A stretch of DNA of 5,630 nucleotides, taken from the NCBI GenBank assembly GCA_012511845.1, contig JAAZFF010000409.1, positions 1 through 5,630 of the forward strand, given 5' to 3'. The position numbers and the translations under genes were made by a program. Positions 1 to 5,630 of the stretch are shown piece after piece (the first letter of the stretch is position 1; each line of letters begins with the position of its first letter). The notes beneath the pieces are model-generated. The model made no database searches, was not told where the DNA came from, and worked only from the letters and a program-made list of their open reading frames with translations. Origin of the DNA: Lentisphaerota bacterium. GTDB taxonomy: Bacteria > Verrucomicrobiota > Kiritimatiellia > RFP12 > UBA3636.

Positions 1-146
1 ATGTAAATATGGCATATATATATTTACTGATGAATCCTGAGAAAAACAGGGACATGGCAATAAGATACTATAAAACCGCTCTTTCATTTGGCGCCAAAAG
101 AGACCCCGGACTGGAAACGGAACTTGATATAGAGGTGGAGAATTGA
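1..146 (+). CDS. C-terminal tail of a TPR-like protein (5' end outside window)
   Basis: An open frame enters from the left edge (first full codon at base 3) and ends at the TGA at 144-146, giving 47 residues. The visible tail contains AYIYLLMNPEKN, then AIRYYKTALSFGAKRDPGLE. This fits a final tetratricopeptide-type helical hairpin: small and aromatic residues at regular spacing, A-x-x-Y-Y-x-x-A-L-x-x-G-A, and a closing D-P-x-L-E. Tails of this kind are common in TPR proteins of Verrucomicrobiota-like bacteria, which is a remembered pattern and not a search result. TPR repeats bind protein partners, but the domain that would define this gene's role lies upstream and is not visible. The stop overlaps the next start in the 4-base string TTGA, which suggests co-transcription and coupled translation with the phosphatase gene. 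A random open frame is the alternative; the hairpin-like pattern and the coupling argue against it. Confidence 0.7.
   Translation, partial: VNMAYIYLLMNPEKNRDMAIRYYKTALSFGAKRDPGLETELDIEVEN
132..137 (+). promoter_or_regulatory. Shine-Dalgarno site supporting the TTG start at 143
   Basis: GAGGTG at 132-137 matches six bases of the consensus AAGGAGGTGA and lies 5 bases before the TTG at 143. An in-frame TGA at 125-127 rules out any start further upstream. The first downstream ATG (codon 26, 218-220) falls inside the catalytic DMDGV motif and would destroy it. The TTG is therefore effectively the only workable start. Confidence 0.75.
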
Positions 147-958
147 AAATAATCAGGAGCGGAGATACTTGCCTTGAGCTCGCCGAAATCAGAGAAAAGG
201 AAGCATTCATAATAGACATGGATGGAGTGATTTATCATGGCAACCATCTACTTACAGGGGCAGCAGATTTTTCCGCATGGCTCGAAAAATCAGAAAAAAA
301 ATATTTGTTCCTGACAAACAGTGGTGAAAGAACTCCTCGTGAGCTTAGTGAAAAACTTCTTCGCATGGGCATCTCCGTAAGCGAAAAACATTTCTACACG
401 AGTGCACTGGCTACTGCGCAGTTTCTTGCATCGCAAAGACCGAATGGATCGGCGTATGTTATAGGCAATGCCGGACTTATTAATGCATTGTATGAGGCGG
501 GTTATTCCATGAACGACATAGACCCCGACTATGTAGTAATAAGCGAAACCCCAGAATACAATTTTACAAAAATCTGCCGGGCAATCAAACTCGTCAGAAA
601 AGGTGCCACGTTGATTGGAACGAATCCGGATACGACAGGACCGGTAGAAGGAGGAGACATAGTGCCCGCCACCGGAGCTCTGATAGCCCCGATTCAGATG
701 GCTACCGGAGCTACTCCCTACTACGTCGGGAAACCAAATCCTCTGATGATGCGCAGTGCTATAAAGCAGATCGGAGTGAGAAGAGAGGATACAGTTATAA
801 TCGGCGACAGGATGAATACTGATATAATTTCAGGAATTGAATCAGAAATGACTACCGTCCTTCTTCTCAGCGGAGTAACGTCAGAATCAGAGATACAAAA
901 TTTCGCTTATCAGCCAAACTATGTTATAGACAATATCGGCACTCTGCTGATGGGGTGA
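143..958 (+). CDS. HAD-IIA family sugar/nucleotide phosphatase (NagD-like)
   Basis: A 271-residue cytosolic phosphohydrolase of the haloacid dehalogenase superfamily, subfamily IIA. All four HAD motifs are present. Motif I is DMDGVIYHG, with nucleophile D25 and acid/base D27. Motif II is FLTNSG (T58, N59, S60). Motif III is K197 in YVGKPNP. Motif IV is IGDRMNTDI with Mg-binding D222 and D227. The C2-type cap lies between motifs II and III, roughly residues 80-185, and contains the family-typical GTNPD. Length is close to E. coli NagD (about 250) with a short N-terminal extension. Relatives hydrolyse phosphate from UMP, phosphoglycolate, p-nitrophenyl phosphate or sugar phosphates, so the substrate cannot be assigned, and no nag genes are nearby. 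The TTG start overlaps the previous stop. The sugar-enzyme gene begins 38 bases after the stop, so a role in dephosphorylating a sugar intermediate is possible but unproven. There is no signal peptide or membrane segment. Confidence 0.93.
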   Translation: MKIIRSGDTCLELAEIREKEAFIIDMDGVIYHGNHLLTGAADFSAWLEKSEKKYLFLTNSGERTPRELSEKLLRMGISVSEKHFYTSALATAQFLASQRPNGSAYVIGNAGLINALYEAGYSMNDIDPDYVVISETPEYNFTKICRAIKLVRKGATLIGTNPDTTGPVEGGDIVPATGALIAPIQMATGATPYYVGKPNPLMMRSAIKQIGVRREDTVIIGDRMNTDIISGIESEMTTVLLLSGVTSESEIQNFAYQPNYVIDNIGTLLMG

Positions 959-996
959 CAAAAACAATTCGCAACAAGTAATATGGAGATTAAAAC

Positions 997-2166
997 ATGA
1001 GTAAAAAAAAGGAAGTACGTTTAGGTATAGCAGGTATCGGAAGCATGGGTGCTGCACATCTTGGCAGTATTGCAGCAGGTAATATAAAAAATGCGCGTGT
1101 AACGGCACTTTGCGATATAGACCCTGAGCAGATGAAGCCCTACGGTGATACATATAAAACATTTACTGACAGCGCAAAACTTATTCGCTCCGGTGAAATA
1201 GATGCCATACTTGTAGCCACTCCCCACTACTCGCACACCACTATTGGAGCGGATGCCTTGAAACAGGGAATTCACACCCTTGTGGAAAAACCGATTTCGG
1301 TACATAAGAAGGATGCAGAAAAACTCATCGCTGCTCATACAGATACGAAAGTTGTTTTCAGTGCAATGTTCAATCAGAGAACAACACCACAGTATATAAA
1401 ACTGCGTGAGGTTATTACGAGCGGGCAGCTCGGAGAGATAACAAGGGTGAACTGGATTATTACAAACTGGTTCCGGACTCAGGCATACTATGATGGCGGC
1501 GATTGGAGAGCCACATGGAAGGGCGAAGGAGGAGGCGTACTCCTCAACCAGTGTCCGCATAATCTTGACCTGATGCAATGGCTCTTTGGAATGCCTTCAG
1601 CAGTAAGGGCATTTTGTGAATTTGGGAAATACCACAAGATTGAAGTGGAAGACTCTGTTACGGCATACCTGAAATATCCCAACGGTGCAACAGGCGTGTT
1701 CATAACCACGACCGGAGAGGCCCCGGGAACAAACCGTCTTGAAGTATGCGGAGAAAACGGGAAAATCGTAATCGAAGACAATAAAATCAAGTGGGAGAAA
1801 AATACCATTGGTCAAAAAACTTTCCTGAAAACGTCCAAAGCCAGTTTTGCACGTCCGGAAACATGGTTTTTTGATATACCGGCAGAAGGCAGCGGGGCGC
1901 AGCACAATGGAATATTGCAGAACTTTGTAAATGCAATTCTCGATGGAGAAGAGCTTATTGCTCCAGCTGAGGAGGGAATCAACTCTGTTGAGCTCGCTAA
2001 TGCCATGATATTTTCCTCATTGAAGAACAAAACTGTTCAGTTGCCGCTGAATTCAAATTCTTATGCAACAGAACTAAGAAAATTGATCGCAGGTTCAAAG
2101 GTCAAAAAAACAAAAACAGTAAGAAAAGCCAGTGCCAATGAAATGGCATCAAGTTTTAATGTTTAA
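997..2166 (+). CDS. Gfo/Idh/MocA family NAD(P)-dependent oxidoreductase
   Basis: A 389-residue oxidoreductase of the glucose-fructose oxidoreductase / inositol dehydrogenase / MocA family. The N-terminal Rossmann fold (about residues 6-125) opens with GIAGIGSMG (G13, G15, G18) and ends its first beta-alpha-beta unit near D40. EKPIS (E97, K98, P99) carries the conserved lysine. The C-terminal alpha/beta domain has GGGVLLNQCPHNLDLMQWL (178-196), with probable catalytic H188 and conserved D191; many relatives have Asp where N184 stands. These enzymes oxidise or reduce a sugar, inositol or glycoside hydroxyl, often at C3 or C2. The substrate is unknown. No Tat signal is seen, so it is probably cytosolic. 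The last 20 or so residues form a lysine-rich, low-complexity tail beyond the fold. GGAG at 985-988 lies 8 bases before the ATG and fixes the start. The isomerase gene follows after 20 bases, so the two probably work together. Confidence 0.95.
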   Translation: MSKKKEVRLGIAGIGSMGAAHLGSIAAGNIKNARVTALCDIDPEQMKPYGDTYKTFTDSAKLIRSGEIDAILVATPHYSHTTIGADALKQGIHTLVEKPISVHKKDAEKLIAAHTDTKVVFSAMFNQRTTPQYIKLREVITSGQLGEITRVNWIITNWFRTQAYYDGGDWRATWKGEGGGVLLNQCPHNLDLMQWLFGMPSAVRAFCEFGKYHKIEVEDSVTAYLKYPNGATGVFITTTGEAPGTNRLEVCGENGKIVIEDNKIKWEKNTIGQKTFLKTSKASFARPETWFFDIPAEGSGAQHNGILQNFVNAILDGEELIAPAEEGINSVELANAMIFSSLKNKTVQLPLNSNSYATELRKLIAGSKVKKTKTVRKASANEMASSFNV

Positions 2167-2186
2167 TAAAACAAAGGAAATTTACA

Positions 2187-3068
2187 ATGTATATGACAGG
2201 ATTCGCCGATGAGGCATCTGTTTCTCTGGATGGTCAGATTAAAGCAACCAAGGAGCTCGGGTGGAGCAATATAGAAGCACGCAACATTGATGGAGTGAAT
2301 ATTCATGATCTCGATGATGCCGCTTTTGATGTAGCTTATGGAAAACTGCAAGATGCGGGGATCCATGTAAACTGCTTCGGCTCCACAATTGCAAACTGGG
2401 GGAAACATATTGACAAACCGGTTGATGAGGATATGGCAGCAGTAAAGCGTGCCATACCGCGTATGAAGCGCATTGGAACAAAGCTTGTTCGAATAATGAG
2501 TTATGCTGTAATGCCTGATCGTTCGGCGGAAGATCAGATGAAAGAAGAACGCTTCGAAAGACTGCGCGTATTTACAAACATGTTTCTCGAGGCAGGCATT
2601 CAGCCGGTACATGAAAACTGCAACAATTACGGAGGCATGGGCTGGAGCTATACTCTGGCATTAATCGACAATGTTCCCGGATTGAAACTGGTGTATGATA
2701 CAGGAAATCCAGTCGGCTCCGACGACCGGACCTTCCCTGAACCATACCCCAAACAGTCTTCCTGGAAATTCTACGAAGCTGTAAAACAACACGTTGTGTA
2801 TATACATATCAAAGATGGCACCTGGAACGGAACAAAACTGGATTATACATATCCCGGTCTTGGAGATGGAGACGTTAGAAAAGTAATGGAAGACCTGATT
2901 AAGTCCGGGTACGATGGCGGAATTTCTATTGAGCCGCACCTCGGTGCTGTTTACCATGATGAATCGGTAAAAACCGACGATGATCGAAAATATGCAATGT
3001 ATGTAGAGTACGGTCATCGCATGGAAGCAATGATAAAGGAAATCAGGGACTCAATACAAAACGTCTGA
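2187..3068 (+). CDS. Sugar phosphate isomerase/epimerase (AP-endonuclease-2 TIM barrel)
   Basis: A 293-residue protein of the xylose isomerase-like TIM-barrel family, which includes IolE, hydroxypyruvate isomerase, tagatose and psicose epimerases, and deglycosidase subunits. Barrel strands can be followed through GFADEA (5-10), NIEARNIDG (28-36), HVNCFGS (60-66), PVHENCNNYG (140-149), LVYDTGNP (168-175), YIHIKDG (205-211) and ISIEPHL (246-252). E143, D171, H207 and E249 are the likely divalent-metal ligands expected in this fold, so the enzyme appears catalytically intact. AAGGA at 2174-2178 lies 8 bases from the ATG. A second in-frame ATG two codons later (2193) is possible but less well spaced. 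The gene sits directly after the Gfo/Idh/MocA gene, an arrangement common in sugar, inositol and keto-glycoside pathways. The annotation sugar phosphate isomerase/epimerase is a family label; acting on a phosphorylated sugar is not shown. No signal peptide is seen. Confidence 0.92.
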   Translation: MYMTGFADEASVSLDGQIKATKELGWSNIEARNIDGVNIHDLDDAAFDVAYGKLQDAGIHVNCFGSTIANWGKHIDKPVDEDMAAVKRAIPRMKRIGTKLVRIMSYAVMPDRSAEDQMKEERFERLRVFTNMFLEAGIQPVHENCNNYGGMGWSYTLALIDNVPGLKLVYDTGNPVGSDDRTFPEPYPKQSSWKFYEAVKQHVVYIHIKDGTWNGTKLDYTYPGLGDGDVRKVMEDLIKSGYDGGISIEPHLGAVYHDESVKTDDDRKYAMYVEYGHRMEAMIKEIRDSIQNV

Positions 3069-3070
3069 TA

Positions 3071-3946
3071 ATGCCAAAAATACTTATTACAGGATCTGCG
3101 GGGCAGCTCGGTGTTGACTGCATGGATGTGCTTTCAGGGCATAACGTGCGGGGACTCGACCTGCCCCACATAGATATAACTTCAAAAGACTCCGTAACGA
3201 GGGCAATTATGGAGTTTAAACCGGATATCCTTGTCAACTGCGCAGCATACACTGCAGTTGACAAGGCTGAATCTGATGAAGAACTTTGTCGCGCTGTAAA
3301 CGCTGATGGACCGGCAATACTCGCTTCAGAATGCAGGGAAAACAACATCTATTTGATTCATGTTTCAACAGATTACGTTTTCAGCGGTGATCGCGATATT
3401 CCCGAACCTTGGCTCGAAACAGATGAAGCGAATCCTTGCACTGTGTACGGCAAAACCAAACGTGAGGGTGAAATGGCGATACAGGCTTCAGGGTGCGACT
3501 ATGCAATACTGCGAACAGCATGGCTGTACGGTGCACATGGTAAAAATTTTCTTAAAACCATGTTGCGGCTTGCAATGGCTGATTCAGAAAAAACAATCCG
3601 TGTTGTAGACGATCAATTCGGTTGCCCGACCTGGTCTTACAACCTGGCAACTCAAATCAAACAACTTGTAGAGTGTACTGAGAAGCCAACAGGTTTATTC
3701 CACGCTGTAAGTCAGGGCTATACCACATGGTATGGGTTTGCAAAAGAGTTTTTAACATTAATGAATGTACCTTTCAAGATGGAACCGTGTACAACTGCAG
3801 ACTACCCTACCCCTGCACGGCGTCCACAAAATTCCATACTCGAAAATGCGGCACTTAAGAAATGCGGCATCTGTGTTATGGATGATTGGAAAAATGCTCT
3901 GAATGGCTTTACAAAAGCTAATCGCTTGCTTTTAATACAACATTAA
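3071..3946 (+). CDS. rfbD: dTDP-4-dehydrorhamnose reductase (RmlD/RfbD family SDR)
   Basis: A 291-residue extended short-chain dehydrogenase. The nucleotide-binding loop is GSAGQLG (8-14). Other RmlD hallmarks are NCAAYTAVDKAE (56-67), STDYVFSG (99-106), the catalytic Y126-G-K-T-K130 motif, RTAWLYG, DQFGCPTW and ARRPQNS near the C-terminus. RmlD reduces dTDP-4-keto-L-rhamnose to dTDP-L-rhamnose with NAD(P)H, the last step of the precursor pathway for rhamnose in surface polysaccharide. Length is typical of the family (about 280-300). No rmlA, rmlB or rmlC is in the window, so either those lie elsewhere or this paralogue reduces a different nucleotide sugar. The start follows the isomerase stop in TGATAATG. 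No Shine-Dalgarno match is at normal spacing (the closest purine run, GGGA, ends about 21 bases upstream), so translation probably depends on re-initiation after the isomerase. The family is clear; the exact substrate is less so. Confidence 0.9.
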   Translation: MPKILITGSAGQLGVDCMDVLSGHNVRGLDLPHIDITSKDSVTRAIMEFKPDILVNCAAYTAVDKAESDEELCRAVNADGPAILASECRENNIYLIHVSTDYVFSGDRDIPEPWLETDEANPCTVYGKTKREGEMAIQASGCDYAILRTAWLYGAHGKNFLKTMLRLAMADSEKTIRVVDDQFGCPTWSYNLATQIKQLVECTEKPTGLFHAVSQGYTTWYGFAKEFLTLMNVPFKMEPCTTADYPTPARRPQNSILENAALKKCGICVMDDWKNALNGFTKANRLLLIQH

Positions 3947-3955
3947 GGCTAATAT
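3926..3955 (+). promoter_or_regulatory. Weak promoter-like sequence upstream of ribH
   Basis: TTGCTT at 3926-3931 and TAATAT at 3950-3955 are separated by 18 bases and match the sigma-70-type -35 and -10 boxes at 3 of 6 and 4 of 6 positions. Transcription would begin near 3962, leaving a leader of about 22 bases that still contains the GGAGG ribosome site of ribH. It sits where the sugar genes give way to housekeeping genes. The match is weak in AT-rich sequence and could be chance. Confidence 0.2.
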
Positions 3956-3983
3956 AACGGTTTAATTATACGGAGGCATACAT

Positions 3984-4445
3984 ATGAAAATTATTGAAGG
4001 TATTCTTCAAGCTCAAGACAAAAAATTCGGCATTGTAATCAGCAGGTTCAACAGTTTTTTCACTGAACAGCTGCTGAAAGGCGCGCAGGACTGTCTGGCA
4101 AGACATGGAGCTGCTGATGAAGATATAACAGTAGTAAGGGTTCCCGGAGCTTCTGAAATTCCGATTGCCGCACAAAGAATTGCCAAGTCCAAGAAATTTG
4201 ATGCAGTAATAGCACTGGGTTGTGTGATTCAGGGAGCTACACCTCATGCAGAGCTTATAAATACTCAAGTTGCAAGAGCCCTCGCTTCTATAGGCTTGGA
4301 GTATGATGTTCCTGTAATTAATGGCCTGGTTGCAGCTAACACCATTGAGCAAGCTGTCGAACGGTCAGGAACAAAAGCCGGTAACAAGGGATGGGATGCG
4401 GCTGCAGCTGCAATCGAAATTGTAGCAGTTTTAAACCAAATTTAA
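3984..4445 (+). CDS. ribH: 6,7-dimethyl-8-ribityllumazine synthase
   Basis: A 153-residue enzyme of the penultimate step of riboflavin biosynthesis. It condenses 5-amino-6-ribitylaminouracil with 3,4-dihydroxy-2-butanone 4-phosphate, usually as a pentamer or 60-subunit capsid. It aligns without gaps to Bacillus subtilis RibH as I recall it: RFN at 21-23 (F22), VPGASEIP at 53-60 (E58), proton-transfer H88 in GATPH, R127, and GTKAGNKG at 129-136 (K131, K135). Residues near the site differ from the usual form: Q83 for Arg in V-I-R-G, A89 for the aromatic after the His, and N113 for Phe in P-V-I-F-G. The catalytic residues are intact, so activity is expected. GGAGG at 3972-3976 lies 7 bases from the ATG. 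No FMN riboswitch could fit in the 37-base gap upstream. No other rib gene is visible; nusB follows after 24 bases, a common bacterial pairing. Confidence 0.96.
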   Translation: MKIIEGILQAQDKKFGIVISRFNSFFTEQLLKGAQDCLARHGAADEDITVVRVPGASEIPIAAQRIAKSKKFDAVIALGCVIQGATPHAELINTQVARALASIGLEYDVPVINGLVAANTIEQAVERSGTKAGNKGWDAAAAAIEIVAVLNQI

Positions 4446-4469
4446 TCGTAAGTCAACTTTAGTATAAAT

Positions 4470-4958
4470 ATGTCAACTAGACGTGAAGCACGCGAGTGGG
4501 CTGTTCAAATGCTTTTCCAGATAGATCTGAATCCTGATGAGGAAAGGGAACTGAAAACATTTTTTCAGGAATTCTGGGATGGACAGATACGGCTTCGAAA
4601 TCCGGATATACCGGAAAAACAGCCTCCGCCCCATATACGTGCCTTCTCTGAAAATATTGTTAACGGGGTTATGTCACATTGGGAGGAAATCGACAACCGT
4701 ATTTCCTCCTGTGCCACCAACTGGGATATCAGCCGCATCGGCAATGTTGAGCGGAACGTGTTGCGGATGGGTATATATGAAATATTCTTTGCAAAGCAAA
4801 AAGCACCTCACCCTGTTATAATAAATGAAGCTGTTGATATATGCAAATTTTTCGGTACGCGCGAATCAGGCAGATTTGTTAATGGAATCCTGGATAAACT
4901 CGCTAAAGATTACAACGCCGAACTGAATAAGCCGCAGGAGTGGTCACCCTCCAGATGA
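4470..4958 (+). CDS. nusB: Transcription antitermination factor NusB
   Basis: A 162-residue all-helical RNA-binding protein that, with NusE (ribosomal protein S10), binds boxA in nascent rRNA and supports antitermination. The N-terminus has the arginine-rich opening STRREAREWAVQMLFQ (2-17). The C-terminal half has WDISRIGNVERNVLRMGIYE (85-104), VIINEAVDICKFFG (116-129) and the closing FVNGILDK (136-143), all NusB hallmarks. The region between the first helix and the core (about residues 30-57) is long and proline-rich, with PEKQPPPH at 48-55, longer than the E. coli protein (139 residues), though similar linkers occur in other phyla. No clear Shine-Dalgarno site precedes the ATG; the start is chosen because it gives the family's standard N-terminus. 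Translation may be coupled to ribH, whose stop is 24 bases upstream. The stop overlaps the next start by 4 bases (ATGA). Confidence 0.94.
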   Translation: MSTRREAREWAVQMLFQIDLNPDEERELKTFFQEFWDGQIRLRNPDIPEKQPPPHIRAFSENIVNGVMSHWEEIDNRISSCATNWDISRIGNVERNVLRMGIYEIFFAKQKAPHPVIINEAVDICKFFGTRESGRFVNGILDKLAKDYNAELNKPQEWSPSR

Positions 4959-5630
4959 TTTCTTTTCAGGAAGTAAACATCAATTTTGGAACACAGGATG
5001 TATTATCAGGTGTTTCTTTTAAAATCAACCAGGGTGAACGCTGCGGAATCACAGGACCGAACGGTGCTGGGAAATCAACAATTTTTAATTTGATTTCCGA
5101 AGAAATATCTCCTCAGCGAGGTCATGTAGTTTTTGAAGGAACAAAACCAACTGTAGGTCATCTTCACCAGCAACTCAGCAAATGGAATCATGACGACACC
5201 CTGCTCTCTTATACACTCAGAGCCTCCAGGCGCCTGAGAGAGCTGGAACACCAAATCCATACAATCGAAAAAGAGCTTCCAACCGATCCCCAGGAACGTA
5301 ACCAGGCTCTCAATAGATTGGGAGATCTCCAAACTGAATTCGAGCATTTGGGCGGATATGATATTGAGTCGCGTGTAAAGGAAGCCCTTTGCGGTCTGGG
5401 GTTTAAACCCGATGAACTGGAGCGCCCATTTGCAGAATTCAGCGGCGGATGGAAAATGAGAGCTGAAATGATACGGACACTCGTAACAGAGCCTGATCTT
5501 CTTATGCTTGACGAACCTTCCAACTATCTGGATCTCCCAGCTGTTGAATGGCTGCAGCACTATTTGCGCAATTATCAGGGTACACTTTTATTGATTTCGC
5601 ACGACAGGTACCTTCTGCGCAGCCTTACAA
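4955..5630 (+). CDS. ABC-F family ATPase, N-terminal part (3' end outside window)
   Basis: Bases 4955 to the right edge encode the first 225 residues of a soluble ABC-F protein, normally over 500 residues with two ATPase domains. The first nucleotide-binding domain is almost complete: Walker A GPNGAGKST (34-42), a Q-loop glutamine near Q72, signature FSGGWKMR (162-169), Walker B LLMLDEPSNYLDL (182-194) with catalytic E187, and the switch histidine in LISHDRY (H216). No membrane segment is present. An arm-like charged helical insert occupies roughly residues 88-132. ABC-F proteins bind the ribosomal E site and affect translation or antibiotic resistance; which role applies here cannot be told without the linker and second domain. 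It reads EPSNYLD where most ABC-F proteins have EPTNHLD. The ATG overlaps the nusB stop; a GGAG (4937-4940) lies 14 bases upstream, so coupled translation is likely. Being adjacent to nusB fits a ribosome or RNA function. Confidence 0.93.
   Translation, partial: MISFQEVNINFGTQDVLSGVSFKINQGERCGITGPNGAGKSTIFNLISEEISPQRGHVVFEGTKPTVGHLHQQLSKWNHDDTLLSYTLRASRRLRELEHQIHTIEKELPTDPQERNQALNRLGDLQTEFEHLGGYDIESRVKEALCGLGFKPDELERPFAEFSGGWKMRAEMIRTLVTEPDLLMLDEPSNYLDLPAVEWLQHYLRNYQGTLLLISHDRYLLRSLT

Noticed and set aside
1..30. AT-rich start of the window (ATATATATATTTA) as a promoter
   Set aside because: It is within the open frame of the TPR-like tail and no -35 partner is visible in the sequence given.
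955..984. Promoter-like pair GTGACA (955-960) and TAATAT (979-984) before the oxidoreductase
   Set aside because: The match is fair (5 of 6 and 4 of 6, 18-base spacer), but transcription would start near 991, after the GGAG ribosome site at 985-988, so it could not serve the gene that clearly uses that site.
1003..1011. A8G run giving an in-frame A_AAA_AAG slippery heptamer at codons 3-5 of the oxidoreductase
   Set aside because: The -1 frame stops after about two dozen codons and the run lies right after the start with no obvious stimulatory structure; it is simply three lysine codons. A length change here could still be a sequencing-error hotspot.
1021..1578. Long minus-strand open frame (185 codons) opposite the oxidoreductase gene
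   Set aside because: It is cysteine-rich, low-sense sequence with no recognisable motif, fully opposite a gene with all its catalytic motifs.
3947..3983. FMN riboswitch or terminator upstream of ribH
   Set aside because: Only 37 bases are available, too short for the riboswitch, and no stem with a following T-run is seen.
4463..4468. TATAAA just before the nusB ATG as a -10 box
   Set aside because: It touches the start codon, which would place the transcript start inside the gene, and there is no -35 partner at suitable spacing.
5075..5560. Minus-strand open frame of 161 codons near the right end
   Set aside because: It is antisense to the ABC-F reading frame, whose Walker A, signature and Walker B motifs show which strand is coding.

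Overview
This window is a compact, entirely plus-strand stretch of bacterial chromosome. Six complete genes lie between two genes cut by the window edges. Every intergenic gap is under 40 bp and two junctions overlap by 4 bp, so most or all of it could be read as one or two operons. No RNA gene, mobile element, CRISPR array or long repeat was seen, and no gene-free stretch exceeds 40 bp. Base composition looks even, moderate to slightly AT-rich. Shine-Dalgarno starts, a TTG start and the core bacterial genes ribH and nusB show it is bacterial. Several features recall the Verrucomicrobiota/Lentisphaerota (PVC) group: the TPR tail, the Gfo/Idh/MocA plus TIM-barrel pair, the H-A-E-L form of lumazine synthase and the EPSNYLD form of the ABC-F protein. 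That placement is an inference from remembered family patterns and was not tested.

Region 1 (1-3946) looks like a sugar or carbohydrate module. It holds the C-terminal tail of a TPR-like protein, a HAD-IIA (NagD-like) phosphatase, a Gfo/Idh/MocA NAD(P)-dependent oxidoreductase, a sugar phosphate isomerase/epimerase of the AP-endonuclease-2 TIM-barrel fold, and an RmlD-type dTDP-4-dehydrorhamnose reductase. The oxidoreductase and TIM-barrel pair resembles known arrangements in which one enzyme oxidises a sugar or glycoside to a keto form and the other epimerises, isomerises or cleaves it. The substrate cannot be read from the sequence. The RmlD-like gene is probably translationally coupled to the isomerase (TGATAATG), but no rmlA, rmlB or rmlC is visible.

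Region 2 (3947-5630) is a housekeeping block: ribH (riboflavin biosynthesis), nusB (rRNA antitermination) and the first 225 codons of an ABC-F ATPase, which probably acts on the ribosome. ribH has the strongest Shine-Dalgarno site in this half, and a weak promoter-like sequence lies just upstream at the boundary between the two regions.

I saw no convincing novel defence or mobile system. The points most worth a second look are the oxidoreductase/TIM-barrel pair, the substituted but catalytically complete lumazine synthase, and the orphan RmlD.
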